The notes below the pieces were generated by a model, which ran no database searches, was not told the origin of the DNA, and saw only the letters and a list, made by a program, of their open reading frames with translations. From Chloroflexus islandicus (GTDB lineage: Bacteria; Chloroflexota; Chloroflexia; Chloroflexales; Chloroflexaceae): a DNA stretch of 64,000 nucleotides. The position numbers and the translations under genes are program-made. The stretch covers positions 62,001-126,000 of the forward strand of contig NZ_LWQS01000038.1 of the NCBI RefSeq assembly GCF_001650695.1, in the 5' to 3' direction. Position 1 is the first letter of the stretch. The number at the start of each line of letters is the position of its first letter. Shown piece by piece: positions 28,613 to 37,948 of this stretch.

Positions 28613-31600
28613 ATGCGCCGCCTCCTACTCATGCTGACACTGGTAAGTATCGCATTGGCGCCACTGGCATTAACACCACGACCGAGCCCGGTCACTGCCG
28701 CCGAGGCTGAACCAATCCACTTGACCAGCATCACAGAATTGCCAGCGATCAATGAGATTGAGCCGAACAACCGCATCTTGCCACCCGGCACGAATGCGCA
28801 GCCAATCGCAGTAGGCCGCACCGATAGCTGGCGACAGCCGATCAGTGGCGCGGTTTCGTCATCGAGCGACATCGATTACTTCGCCTTCACGATTGACGCC
28901 CCCGGCTCGTTGATCACCATCGACCTCACCAACCTCGGCGCCGACTACGATCTGGTCTTTGGCGGCGGGGTTGACCCAGTGACCGGCGTCGGCGGCGCCA
29001 CTGAAACCTTTGAGTTTGACAATGGCGAACGCGGCTTGGAGGATGTGACCCAGATCGGCGGCCAGATCACCTCCATCGGCGGTCAGATTACTTCCATCGG
29101 CGGCCAAATCACTTCCATTGGTGGTCAGATCACCTCCATTGGCGGCCAGATTACCTCCATTGGCGGCCAGATTACCTCCATCGGCGGTCAGATTACCTCC
29201 ATCAGCATCAACCCCGGCACCCGCGACGAACGGATCGAGACGATTGTGTGGCAACCGGGATTGTACTTCGTCGCCGTCGCTCCCTCGAGTGCCGGCCAGA
29301 TCAGCCCGCTCCCATACCGGCTGGTTGTCACCCTCCAGCGCAGCACGCTCCAATCGCTCGGCCCGGCCCCGCATGTCGAGTTTTACACTGACCGGCCGGA
29401 TCCCGCCGTTACCACCCTCTACATCATCAACTCAGCCCGTATGGAGGAGGTATATCCGAGCGATCTCACAAGCATCAATATCATTACCACCACCCTGCAA
29501 CAATCATATTCGCTCACCCAGACCCTTGTCATGGGACTCAATGAACAACCGCTGATCCAAGAAAAAGGGGCCGTGATCGATCTGGCCAATCTTGAGGTGA
29601 TCACCGGCAGCGAGGCAACACCTTTTAGCCAATTGCTGACCGAATGGTCGCAACCGGCCAATCAACGCAACCCGCTCTACGCCAACTACATCGCCAGCAT
29701 CATTGATCACGTGATCGAAGCGGCGATTGACCCGACCGGCAATGGCAGTTCGAGTAACGTCCGGGTCGAGTATCTCATCCGGGCAAATAATGATAGCAAT
29801 CTTGGGAACGAAACCAACCCGGTGACGCCCTACCCCAACGTGCGCAATATTGTGCTGGTCGGCAGCGACGAGATCATCCCCTTCTTCCGGCTGCCCGACC
29901 TCACGACCATCGCCAACGAAGCTGATTATCTGGAATATCTGAAGACGATCGATGCGCGCAGCAACGGCGCCAGCCTCATCTCGCCCGACAACCCGCTCGG
30001 CGCGGCGTTGCGCAACCGCATGATGGTGAGCGACGATCCGTATGGCGCCGATCGGCCCTACCGCTTCTACGGCTTCCCGCTGTTTGTGCCCCGGCTAGCT
30101 GTGGGCCGGCTCGTCGAACAACCGGCTGAGATCGCCGATTTCTTGCGCCGCAACCGGCCTGTATGGTATGAAGACAACATATTGCTGGCTGGGCAAGAAT
30201 ACAACCCGAGCAGTGCTTCGATCACCGGCTACGACTTCTTGATCGACGGCGCAAACGCCATCACGCGCACCCTCACCCAAGCAACGTCGATCAGTGTCAC
30301 CAAACGCACCGTCATCACCAACACGTGGAGTCGCAGCGACTTCGAGAACAATTGGCTCGAACAGCCGCTGAACGCAACCGGCTTCTTCACCACGCCATTA
30401 GCGGTCTTTTCCCGCACCAACACTTTACTCAGCTCACTCAACGCCCACTTCGACCATTGGCAGCTCATCCCAGCCGTCGAGCGCGGCAGCGATCCTCACT
30501 TCCCCGCCGATCGCATTTTGAGCACCGGCTATGAGGAATTCATAGAGATGTGTGATGTATATCCAATTGGATGCCCCGGCTTCTTCTACAACACCATCTA
30601 CTATTCGGTTGGTTGTCACAGCGGGTACAATGTGCCGTTCAATGCTATCAACCAAACGCTCGACCTTCCCATTGGCTACTACGCCGCTGACTTCGCCCAA
30701 GCCTTCAACCGCCACGCCGGCAACTGGATCGGCAACACCGGCTACGGCTACGGCACGCTCGACGGGGTGGATTACAGCGAGCGGTTGGCGGCGTTGCTGA
30801 CCCAAGAACTGGTGCGGAACGAGACCCGGCCCGATCCGATGGCAGAAAATGGGGTTACGTACGTCGGGCGCAGCATCGGCGAGGCGCTGGTCAACGCCAA
30901 GCTCCGCTATCTGCGCACGTCAATCGGTCTCAACACCTACGACTACAAAGTGCTGGCGATCACGACACTGTACGGCCTGCCGTGGAAGCGCATCTTGGTT
31001 GACAACCCGCTGACTGCGCCGGTCGAAGACCTCAATGCCGAACTGCCGGCAGGCGACCGAACGGCGCCAGCACCGATTGCTGGCAGCCAGTTGACGCGCA
31101 CGATCACGTTCACCATCAACTATGACACCAACTACCTGCAACCAACTCGCACTGGCAGCGTTGTCCAGCTCAATCCGAGCAACTTCACGATCAGCGATAC
31201 GTTCTTGCTTGCCAGCACCTTCAACGTCACCCCAACTGTGACCGTCTTCAACAACAACTTGATCGGCATGCCCAGCTTGCCTGCCTTCACCTACGACATT
31301 ACTGCGTTGTCGGGAAGCGATGACGCCTCTCCGCTTGTCGTGCGCGATGTCATCTTCCTTGGCGGCCAGTACAACACCGTCGAGAACTTCAACCCCACCG
31401 TCACCCAAATCGTAACCGAGACCGCCACGCCATTGATAACGACGACGATTGAACCTGACTTCAGCGCCGGGATCGGGGTGTGGGTGCCTGACCGCTTCTT
31501 TGGCCATAGCAGCATTGGCAGTGGCGCCGATCAACGCGACACCCTGATTAGCACGGCTGCCCAATTCCGCGCCACCAACGGCGTCACCGGCACCCTGCGC

Positions 31601-32026
31601 ACCTACACCCGGCTGGTGTATCAGGTGATCTACACCGATCCAGCGGCAGATGGCGCCGATGATGCCTTGGAAGACCAAAATCCGCCGGTGATTGAGCGGG
31701 TGCGCATTGCTGGGCAAGATGCCGGGTTGCAGAGCATCTCAACGCCGATTGAGGTGATTGTGAGCGATCCCGACCACCCCGCCAACCCGCAAGTGAACGT
31801 GACCGGTGTCTACCTCGCTGCCGATAACGTCACGTGGACGCCGCTCACCTTTACCAAAGACGCCGAAAACCCACGCCTGTGGATGGCAAGTGTGCCGCGC
31901 AACTGGCCTGATGTGCGGATCATTATCACTGCCATCGACAATGCCGGCAATACGGCTATGTACACTGCGAAAGGCGCGTTTGCGCCACCGACATATCGGG
32001 TGCTAGTGCCGGTGATCGCAAAGTAA
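28613..32026 (+). CDS. Secreted C25 (gingipain)-like peptidase with IGGQITS repeats
   Basis: This 1137 aa protein has a signal peptide (1-29), a beta-sandwich of PPC type (about 60-240) interrupted by seven exact copies of IGGQITS (residues 148-196), then a caspase-fold C25-like domain. Candidate catalytic residues are C668 in YYSVGCHSGYN and H612 or H615 in NAHFDHW, and the strand pattern LYGLPWKR resembles the GDP motif that ends C25 domains. About 350 residues of Ig-like beta domains follow, and it ends RVLVPVIAK. ATG 28613 has AAGGAG seven bases upstream. A secreted protease is likely. The family call rests on motifs. Confidence 0.7.
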   Translation: MRRLLLMLTLVSIALAPLALTPRPSPVTAAEAEPIHLTSITELPAINEIEPNNRILPPGTNAQPIAVGRTDSWRQPISGAVSSSSDIDYFAFTIDAPGSLITIDLTNLGADYDLVFGGGVDPVTGVGGATETFEFDNGERGLEDVTQIGGQITSIGGQITSIGGQITSIGGQITSIGGQITSIGGQITSIGGQITSISINPGTRDERIETIVWQPGLYFVAVAPSSAGQISPLPYRLVVTLQRSTLQSLGPAPHVEFYTDRPDPAVTTLYIINSARMEEVYPSDLTSINIITTTLQQSYSLTQTLVMGLNEQPLIQEKGAVIDLANLEVITGSEATPFSQLLTEWSQPANQRNPLYANYIASIIDHVIEAAIDPTGNGSSSNVRVEYLIRANNDSNLGNETNPVTPYPNVRNIVLVGSDEIIPFFRLPDLTTIANEADYLEYLKTIDARSNGASLISPDNPLGAALRNRMMVSDDPYGADRPYRFYGFPLFVPRLAVGRLVEQPAEIADFLRRNRPVWYEDNILLAGQEYNPSSASITGYDFLIDGANAITRTLTQATSISVTKRTVITNTWSRSDFENNWLEQPLNATGFFTTPLAVFSRTNTLLSSLNAHFDHWQLIPAVERGSDPHFPADRILSTGYEEFIEMCDVYPIGCPGFFYNTIYYSVGCHSGYNVPFNAINQTLDLPIGYYAADFAQAFNRHAGNWIGNTGYGYGTLDGVDYSERLAALLTQELVRNETRPDPMAENGVTYVGRSIGEALVNAKLRYLRTSIGLNTYDYKVLAITTLYGLPWKRILVDNPLTAPVEDLNAELPAGDRTAPAPIAGSQLTRTITFTINYDTNYLQPTRTGSVVQLNPSNFTISDTFLLASTFNVTPTVTVFNNNLIGMPSLPAFTYDITALSGSDDASPLVVRDVIFLGGQYNTVENFNPTVTQIVTETATPLITTTIEPDFSAGIGVWVPDRFFGHSSIGSGADQRDTLISTAAQFRATNGVTGTLRTYTRLVYQVIYTDPAADGADDALEDQNPPVIERVRIAGQDAGLQSISTPIEVIVSDPDHPANPQVNVTGVYLAADNVTWTPLTFTKDAENPRLWMASVPRNWPDVRIIITAIDNAGNTAMYTAKGAFAPPTYRVLVPVIAK
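29054..29200 (+). repeat. Seven 21-bp coding repeats (IGGQITS)
   Basis: Exactly seven units of 21 bp encode an identical heptapeptide. The units differ from each other at third codon positions only (ATC/ATT, GGC/GGT, CAG/CAA, ACC/ACT), so the peptide and not the DNA is conserved. Confidence 0.95.
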
Positions 32027-32803
32027 TGTAGACTACTCCCGGCTACCATAGCCCGGCCCTCAAGCGCCGGGCTATGGTTACAAAGCCCGCTACGCGGGCT
32101 GCTGGCCCTCACCCCCAGCCCCTCTCCCACTGGCGCGGGTTCAAGGGCAGACAGAACGGATGAGCATAGATACGGTTGCTGGCGTTGGGATGCGCTGGTT
32201 TGCCCCCACCCCCAACCCCTCCCCCGCTGGGGGAGGGGTCATGGGGAGTGCAGCACGGGGCTTTGAGGCATCGCACAGCGATCCACGGTTGCAATCGATC
32301 ACATGGGCTGTCCGCCCCTGAACTGGCGCGAGAGAGGAGCGTAAAGCCGGGTGTTGAGGCATCGCACAGCGATCAACATGTGCTGTCCGTCCCGCAACGT
32401 CAGCGGAAAGGGGCCGTTCCCGTGCTCGCGGGGGATTGCTTCGCCGCCTCCGGCGGCTCGCAATGACAGACGGCAAGCGGAGGCATGTCCGATTGTCCTT
32501 GCGAGGGGCGCAGCCCCGAAGCAACCGTCTGCTGTGGCGGTTAAAGGGCGTGCGATCCGGCGCCCGGCCCTTCAGGGCCGGGATCTCATTACGAAGCCCG
32601 CTATGCAGACTAATGGTGAGTGGCAATCGCCTTCACCACTCGCACAGCGGGCCAACCATTCGCGGCAAATGTGTGCGTTTTGCGCAGTTCTTCATCACCC
32701 CTCCCCCAGCGGGGGAGGGGCACGGGGTGGGGCCACCTCTCCGCCCCTCAAGCGCCGGGCTCGCGTTACGAAACCCGCGCCGCGAGCTGGAAGGAAGGTA
32801 CGT
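32027..32803. repeat. Intergenic mosaic of dispersed repeats
   Basis: No gene is supported. The block has GCCCGGC-type palindromes with GAAGCCCGC (about 32045-32110, 32560-32605, 32740-32790), two copies of CATCGCACAGCGAT (about 32270 and 32362), CCCCTCCCCCGCTGGGGGAGGGG motifs broken by variants (about 32215 and 32698), and a GGGATTGCTTCGCC...CTCGCAATGACA element (about 32437-32468). The same families occur near 8.5-9.2 kb, 11.5 kb and 50.8-53.2 kb. Confidence 0.8.
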
Positions 32804-33472
32804 CTATGTCCCCAGCCTTAAATGCTCACGCGCCCATAATGCAGCTTGCGTGCGGTCGCGCACCGCGAGTTTGGCAAAGATTACGCTCAAGTGGTTTTTG
32901 ACCGTACCAATGCTGAGGGCGAGTTTCTCGCCAATCTCTTGATTGGTATAGCCCTGCGCAAGCAGCAGCAGAATCTCGCGCTCACGCGGAGTCAGCCCAA
33001 TCGCCGGTTCAGCGGCAGGCGGTTCAGCCGGCGGCGACGCAGCAGTGGCTAATTGGCTTAGGCGGGGCAAGAGTTGGGCGGTAATCTGCGGGTGGATCAG
33101 CGCGCCGCCGGCAGCGACGGTGCGAATGCTCTCGGCCAGCGCGCGATGATCGACATCTTTGAGCAGATAGCCGCGCGCGCCGGCGGCAATCGATTGCAAA
33201 ACGCGCTCGTCATCGTGGAAGGTGGTGAGCATAATCACCACCGGGCGCGGGCCGCGCGCGGCGAGCTGCCGCGTCGCTTCGACCCCATCCATCACCGGCA
33301 TCATCACATCCATCAGCACAATATCCGGGTCGAGCGCCGCGACCAATTCGAGCGCCTCGCGGCCATTGCCGGCCTGCCCGACCACTTCAATATCCGCTTT
33401 GCGGGCCAGCAATGCGGCAATACCGGTGCGAATCAGCGGCTGGTCATCAACAATCAAAACCCGGATCGCCAT
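32804..33472 (-). CDS. NarL/LuxR-family response regulator
   Basis: This 222 aa protein has a receiver domain with D9-D10, phosphoacceptor D55 (LMDVMMP) and the switch Lys in YLLKDV. A linker rich in Ala, Pro and Glu (about 140-158) leads to a LuxR helix-turn-helix (LTPREREILLLLAQGYTNQEIGEKL, given here in part; then GTVKNHLS). It begins 2 bp after the kinase gene on the same strand and is its obvious partner. Target genes are not evident. Confidence 0.93.
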   Translation of the reverse strand: MAIRVLIVDDQPLIRTGIAALLARKADIEVVGQAGNGREALELVAALDPDIVLMDVMMPVMDGVEATRQLAARGPRPVVIMLTTFHDDERVLQSIAAGARGYLLKDVDHRALAESIRTVAAGGALIHPQITAQLLPRLSQLATAASPPAEPPAAEPAIGLTPREREILLLLAQGYTNQEIGEKLALSIGTVKNHLSVIFAKLAVRDRTQAALWAREHLRLGT

Positions 33473-33474
33473 CG

Positions 33475-35511
33475 TTAGCCTCCGCCTTCCGCCGGCAACA
33501 CCAACCGCAACCGCCAGCCGCCATCGGGCAACGGCCCCGCTTCAAGCCCGCCGCCGAGCGCCTCGGCTCGTTCACGCAAACCGATCAGGCCAAAACTGCC
33601 ACTGCCCAGATCAATCGGCGGCAGAATGCGATCCGGTTGATCATTATTCGTGATCGTCACCACGACATAGCCGCCTTCGGCCTTGACCTGTACGGCAATC
33701 GTGTCAGCGCGGGCATGTTTACAGGCATTTGTGAGACCCTCTTGCACCGCGCGATAGATACAATGCGTCACCGGCGCCGCCAGATGATCAATCTCCCCCT
33801 GCACCTCTAATGCCACCCGCGCGCGGGTGCTTTGGGCGCATTGCTCTGCTAACCGGCGCAAATGCGCAGCCAAGGTCGCTCCCTGTACCGGGAGTTCGGC
33901 ATCGGCCACCGCCAAGAGGCTCTGCCACGCGCTGTGCAGCAACTCGCGGCTATTGGCCAGATGGTCGCGGGCAGCCGCTGCATCTTCGGCAGCCAGCTCA
34001 GCCGCCAGTTGCAATTCTAGATTGATCAGCACCAGCTTCGATCCCAGATCATCATGCACTTCGCGCGCCAGCCGCGCCCGCTCGGCAGCCACAGTGATCG
34101 CCTGCATCTCATCAGCCTGTTGCTGCATCTCGGCTTCGAGCAGCTTGACTTGCCATTCCACCTGCTGGCGGCGCCGCAATTGATAGCGGGCCAGCAACAA
34201 CGGCGCACTTACCAGCACCATCGCCATCAGTAAGCTTACAGTTGTCGTTACGTCAAGCACAAATGGCTGCCAAAACCCCACCACCATAAGGAGGAGTGGC
34301 AGCACCGCCGCGAACAGCAGCCACTGCAAGAGCGACAACCGGCTGGCCATTTGCCATGCCACCAGCAACAACCCCCAGAGCAGCGGCAGCAGATTGGTCA
34401 TCGCTGCCATCAACGTAATGGTCAGGGTTTGCGCTGCCAATCCCAGTTGGACAAACACGGCATGCCGCACCTGCTGGGTGCAAGCACTGGCCACAATCAG
34501 CAACCCGCCCAGCGCCAAGAACCAGAGCAATGCACTGATTGAAAGGGGCCGAGGTTGCAATAACGCTAGCCCCAATGACAACGAGACGAAGAGCGACGGC
34601 AACAGCCACGCCAGTACGTGATTTGGGCGCGGCGCGATGAGCGTCTCATCAACGGCACCGGCCAGCGCCAAGCGCGGCGACGGCTCGTGACTCCCCGGCT
34701 GATAGCGCAGGGCCATCACTATGGCCCGCAACCGCTCGATCGCATTCGCCGCCGCTGCTCGCGGTACATCAATCACAGCCTGCACCCGGCCAAGGTTGGT
34801 TTGCGCCAGCGCCAAGGCCGTCGCGACGCTCTGTTCGGCGTTTGCTAGTGCCTGTTGCACCTCGCTGGCCAACAGATGCAACAAACGCTGCCGCTCTTCG
34901 CTGGCTGCACGCTGCTGCATCTCGCGCAGCAAAGCCGAAAAGGCGGCATAGCGTTGCTGCATCTGCTGCAACATTGATTGCATCTGCTCGCTACGATGAA
35001 CGTGGCGGGCATAGATGAAGGCAGCGATGATCGCGCAAGTGGCCGGGAAAGCAATCGCCAAGTTGCTTTGCAACCACCCGATCAGATCATTCGAGAGCTG
35101 GTAGCGCACGATTGCCCAAATCGCCCACACCCCAATCGCCATGATCGCCCACACCCATGGCCGGAAGAGGATAATGCCCTGCAAGACCAGCACGAGGTAG
35201 ATGTAATCTATCAATGGCGCCGCCGTGAGCAGTTGCGCACCGGCTGCCGCCGCCAGTTCGAGCCCAATTAGCGCCAGTTGCCCCCAAACAGTCAAGACCC
35301 GCAGCGGCGTCAGCCATGCCACCCCGAGCATGAAGCCCAGACAGGCCAGCATGCCGGCCAAGCGCGGCCATTCGGCGCGCAAGGCCGCGTCACCCACTGC
35401 GCTCAACGCCACCACCAGCGTCACCAGCGAGAGCAGGATGAGGAACGCGAGCGCAGCGCGTTGATAGCGCGAGATGATCGTTTGGGTGAGTGACGATAGG
35501 CGATGGTTCAT
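33475..35511 (-). CDS. Sensor kinase with duplicated membrane/DHp module
   Basis: This 678 aa kinase of the HisKA_3 (NarX/DesK) class appears to contain two successive units. Unit 1 has about six membrane helices (15-175) and a DHp-like coiled segment where ERQRLLHLLAS places A215 at the expected His position. Unit 2 has about six helices (about 280-430), a coiled coil, and the intact ERARLAREVHDDLG with H486, then an HATPase (NACKHA, FGLIGLRERAEALGG). Only the second unit should autophosphorylate. The ATG is not preceded by a clear ribosome site, and TATGAT lies close upstream, so the message could be leaderless. It lies 34 bp after the subtilase gene. Confidence 0.85.
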   Translation of the reverse strand: MNHRLSSLTQTIISRYQRAALAFLILLSLVTLVVALSAVGDAALRAEWPRLAGMLACLGFMLGVAWLTPLRVLTVWGQLALIGLELAAAAGAQLLTAAPLIDYIYLVLVLQGIILFRPWVWAIMAIGVWAIWAIVRYQLSNDLIGWLQSNLAIAFPATCAIIAAFIYARHVHRSEQMQSMLQQMQQRYAAFSALLREMQQRAASEERQRLLHLLASEVQQALANAEQSVATALALAQTNLGRVQAVIDVPRAAAANAIERLRAIVMALRYQPGSHEPSPRLALAGAVDETLIAPRPNHVLAWLLPSLFVSLSLGLALLQPRPLSISALLWFLALGGLLIVASACTQQVRHAVFVQLGLAAQTLTITLMAAMTNLLPLLWGLLLVAWQMASRLSLLQWLLFAAVLPLLLMVVGFWQPFVLDVTTTVSLLMAMVLVSAPLLLARYQLRRRQQVEWQVKLLEAEMQQQADEMQAITVAAERARLAREVHDDLGSKLVLINLELQLAAELAAEDAAAARDHLANSRELLHSAWQSLLAVADAELPVQGATLAAHLRRLAEQCAQSTRARVALEVQGEIDHLAAPVTHCIYRAVQEGLTNACKHARADTIAVQVKAEGGYVVVTITNNDQPDRILPPIDLGSGSFGLIGLRERAEALGGGLEAGPLPDGGWRLRLVLPAEGGG

Positions 35512-35545
35512 AGTATGAGTGTATCATATCGAGCGAACAGCGCGA

Positions 35546-37870
35546 TCACCGGTTCTCGCTGATGGCCCGCCGCACCGCTGCCGCCACATCGAGTATGCCC
35601 GCACCGGCGACATTGCCGGCCCCGCACCGCTCGCCATCTGCAGCGGTGTAGGGACGGGCAGTTTCGCGCAGGATGCGTTCGGTTTCAGTAATGTTCCCGA
35701 TCAGAGCCGGGTTAGCCGACCAGAGCAACGCGACCGCACCGGCGACGTGCGGCCCGGCCATCGAGGTGCCATCGGCCCGCGCATAACTCTGGTTAGGATA
35801 CGCTGAGAGAATATCGACCCCCGGCGCGACCAGATCAGGCTTGACCCGTCCGCTGCCATCGCTCTGCACCGGGCCAACGCTGCTGAACGGCGCTAGTTGG
35901 CCGTCAGCATCCACGGCACCCACTGTCAGCACGTCGTCGTAAATTGCTAACGGCGCATTGAGCGAGCTGCACGCCGGGCCGTCATTGCCGGCGCTCGCCA
36001 CCACAAACACCCCGGCGGCGCGCAACGCCGCCACCGCCGGTTGCAGCGCATCCGGCGCGCAGCCTTCGAGGTCTTGCGGGCAACCCCACGAATTGTTGAA
36101 GACATGCGCGCCACGAGTCGGATCACCGTCGCGCAACGGATCGCCGGCAGGCGGGTAGGGCGCAAACAGAAATTGCATGCAGTCGAGATAGCGCGGAGCG
36201 TTGCCGAGGTTGCGGGCCAAATTGACGCAGCCGATCCACTGCGCATCAGGAGCTACGCCAACTGTGTTGCCCAGCGCGGTCGCCAAGGTGTGGGTGCCAT
36301 GCCCGCCCAAATCATACGGCGCAGTTGCTCCCGTCCACGGATCGAGCCAATGGTAGGCATGCTCGACGCCATTGGCCGTGCGCCCGGCATACGCATCGCT
36401 CAGTTCGGGATGCTCAAGTTCAACCCCCGAATCGGCTTGGCCAATGATAATGCCCGCGCCGCGCGCCCCCAATGCCCACGCCTCCGGCGCACCGATCATG
36501 GTCACATTCCACGGCGGCTCGTCCGGCGGCGGTTGATCACCCGTCGCCGGCAACGGCGAGAACGGCAATGGCCGCAGGTGCGGCGCCGGCATCACCACCG
36601 CCACTTCTGGCCGGCTCTGCAACCAGAGACGCAAGGGCAGATCGGCCTCGACCTCAAGCGCATTGACGAGGTAGAAGGGTGTGTAGCGCACCCCAAGCTG
36701 ATCGAGCGCCACCCGCAGATCGGCCTGCGTGGTCGCGGCATGCGCCGTTAACCGCCGATACACCGCTACGCGCCGCTGATCGTAATCGGCGATCGTCGCC
36801 AATGCGCTCACATCAGCCTGCTCGCGTAAAACGACGAATACGCGATCACCAGCCGGCGCGGCCCGGCCCCCGCCGATCAGCAACGCCAACCCAGCCACTG
36901 CCGCCAACCCGGCCCCCGCCGCGTGGACTCGCCGGTCGGTGACAAACAGGGCCAGCGGCGTCACCAGCAAGGCCAGCAGCGCCTGCCCGATCGCGGCCAG
37001 TAACGCGAGATGAAACCCTTCGGGAAAGCTGCTGAAGAGCAGCAGCGTCACCAGTGCATCGGGATCGGTGAAGGCCAACGGCAACCCAAAGTAGAACAGA
37101 CCAAAGCTAGCCGAGAGCGGTGCGGCAGCATTCAGACCAGCCTGCCGGCCCAACGCTAGCCACAGCCAACCACCTGCCGGCGCCGCGAAGAGAAAGAGCA
37201 ATGGCGCACTGTTCGGCCCTAGCGCCCGGCTCAGGATCAACAGCAGCAGACCCAGCGCCGCGCCTTCGGCCAACCATACCCCGGTTGGCACACTCGCACT
37301 CTGCCAGCTTTGCGGCGGTTGCCATGCCAGCAACTGCCCGCCGGCCCAACCTACCACTGCTCCCTGTAATAGAGCCACCGCCACATCGAGCCACGAACCG
37401 GGGGCGCCAATCGCCAGCCACGGCAACCCCGCCAGCAACCCCGTACTCACCGCAACCGGCGTCCACCCCCATTGCACTGGCCGGCGCACGAACAGCGTCA
37501 CCGCGAGCGCATAGAGCACGCTCACCCCAAGCTGGGCCAGCGCGATCCATTGGCTTTCCGCCGAGGGGATCAAGGCCGTGAATGCGAGCATGGCCGGCAA
37601 CGGCAGCGCCGCCAGCCAGCGCAGCGCCGCCGCCCGCACCGCGCCCCGCCCCACCCCGGCCCAGATCGCAAAGGCCACTGCCCCTCCGATCAGGCTGATC
37701 CAAATCACAACCACCCGGCCAATGCCGCCCGCACCAAAAAGACTGACCCCAATTTCCACCAACCGCAAAAACGCGCCAATCCCCAGTGCAATCAACAATA
37801 CCGCCGCTAGCAAGCAGCCAATGCCCCACGAACGACCGGTGCGCGGCGCGGTTTGGTCGAAAGATGCCAT
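35546..37870 (-). CDS. Membrane-fused subtilisin-like serine protease (S8)
   Basis: This 774 aa protein combines about 10-12 membrane segments (1-345) with an inhibitor-I9-like stretch (about 355-450) and a full S8 domain: D480 (QADSGVELEHP), H524 (GGHGTHT) and S703 (GTSMAGPHVAG). The protease domain is probably outside the cell, anchored by the polytopic part. Subtilases normally carry at most one membrane segment, so the fusion is unusual. ATG 37870 is chosen over an upstream ATG at 37960 that would extend into the divergent purF leader. It is followed closely on the same strand by a sensor kinase and regulator. Confidence 0.85.
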   Translation of the reverse strand: MASFDQTAPRTGRSWGIGCLLAAVLLIALGIGAFLRLVEIGVSLFGAGGIGRVVVIWISLIGGAVAFAIWAGVGRGAVRAAALRWLAALPLPAMLAFTALIPSAESQWIALAQLGVSVLYALAVTLFVRRPVQWGWTPVAVSTGLLAGLPWLAIGAPGSWLDVAVALLQGAVVGWAGGQLLAWQPPQSWQSASVPTGVWLAEGAALGLLLLILSRALGPNSAPLLFLFAAPAGGWLWLALGRQAGLNAAAPLSASFGLFYFGLPLAFTDPDALVTLLLFSSFPEGFHLALLAAIGQALLALLVTPLALFVTDRRVHAAGAGLAAVAGLALLIGGGRAAPAGDRVFVVLREQADVSALATIADYDQRRVAVYRRLTAHAATTQADLRVALDQLGVRYTPFYLVNALEVEADLPLRLWLQSRPEVAVVMPAPHLRPLPFSPLPATGDQPPPDEPPWNVTMIGAPEAWALGARGAGIIIGQADSGVELEHPELSDAYAGRTANGVEHAYHWLDPWTGATAPYDLGGHGTHTLATALGNTVGVAPDAQWIGCVNLARNLGNAPRYLDCMQFLFAPYPPAGDPLRDGDPTRGAHVFNNSWGCPQDLEGCAPDALQPAVAALRAAGVFVVASAGNDGPACSSLNAPLAIYDDVLTVGAVDADGQLAPFSSVGPVQSDGSGRVKPDLVAPGVDILSAYPNQSYARADGTSMAGPHVAGAVALLWSANPALIGNITETERILRETARPYTAADGERCGAGNVAGAGILDVAAAVRRAISENR

Positions 37871-37948
37871 AACGATCCGTGTTATACTTTCTATAGATAG
37901 CAACGATGCAACGTGTCCCCAACCCTGCGCGCAGGAGGAAGATGTTCC

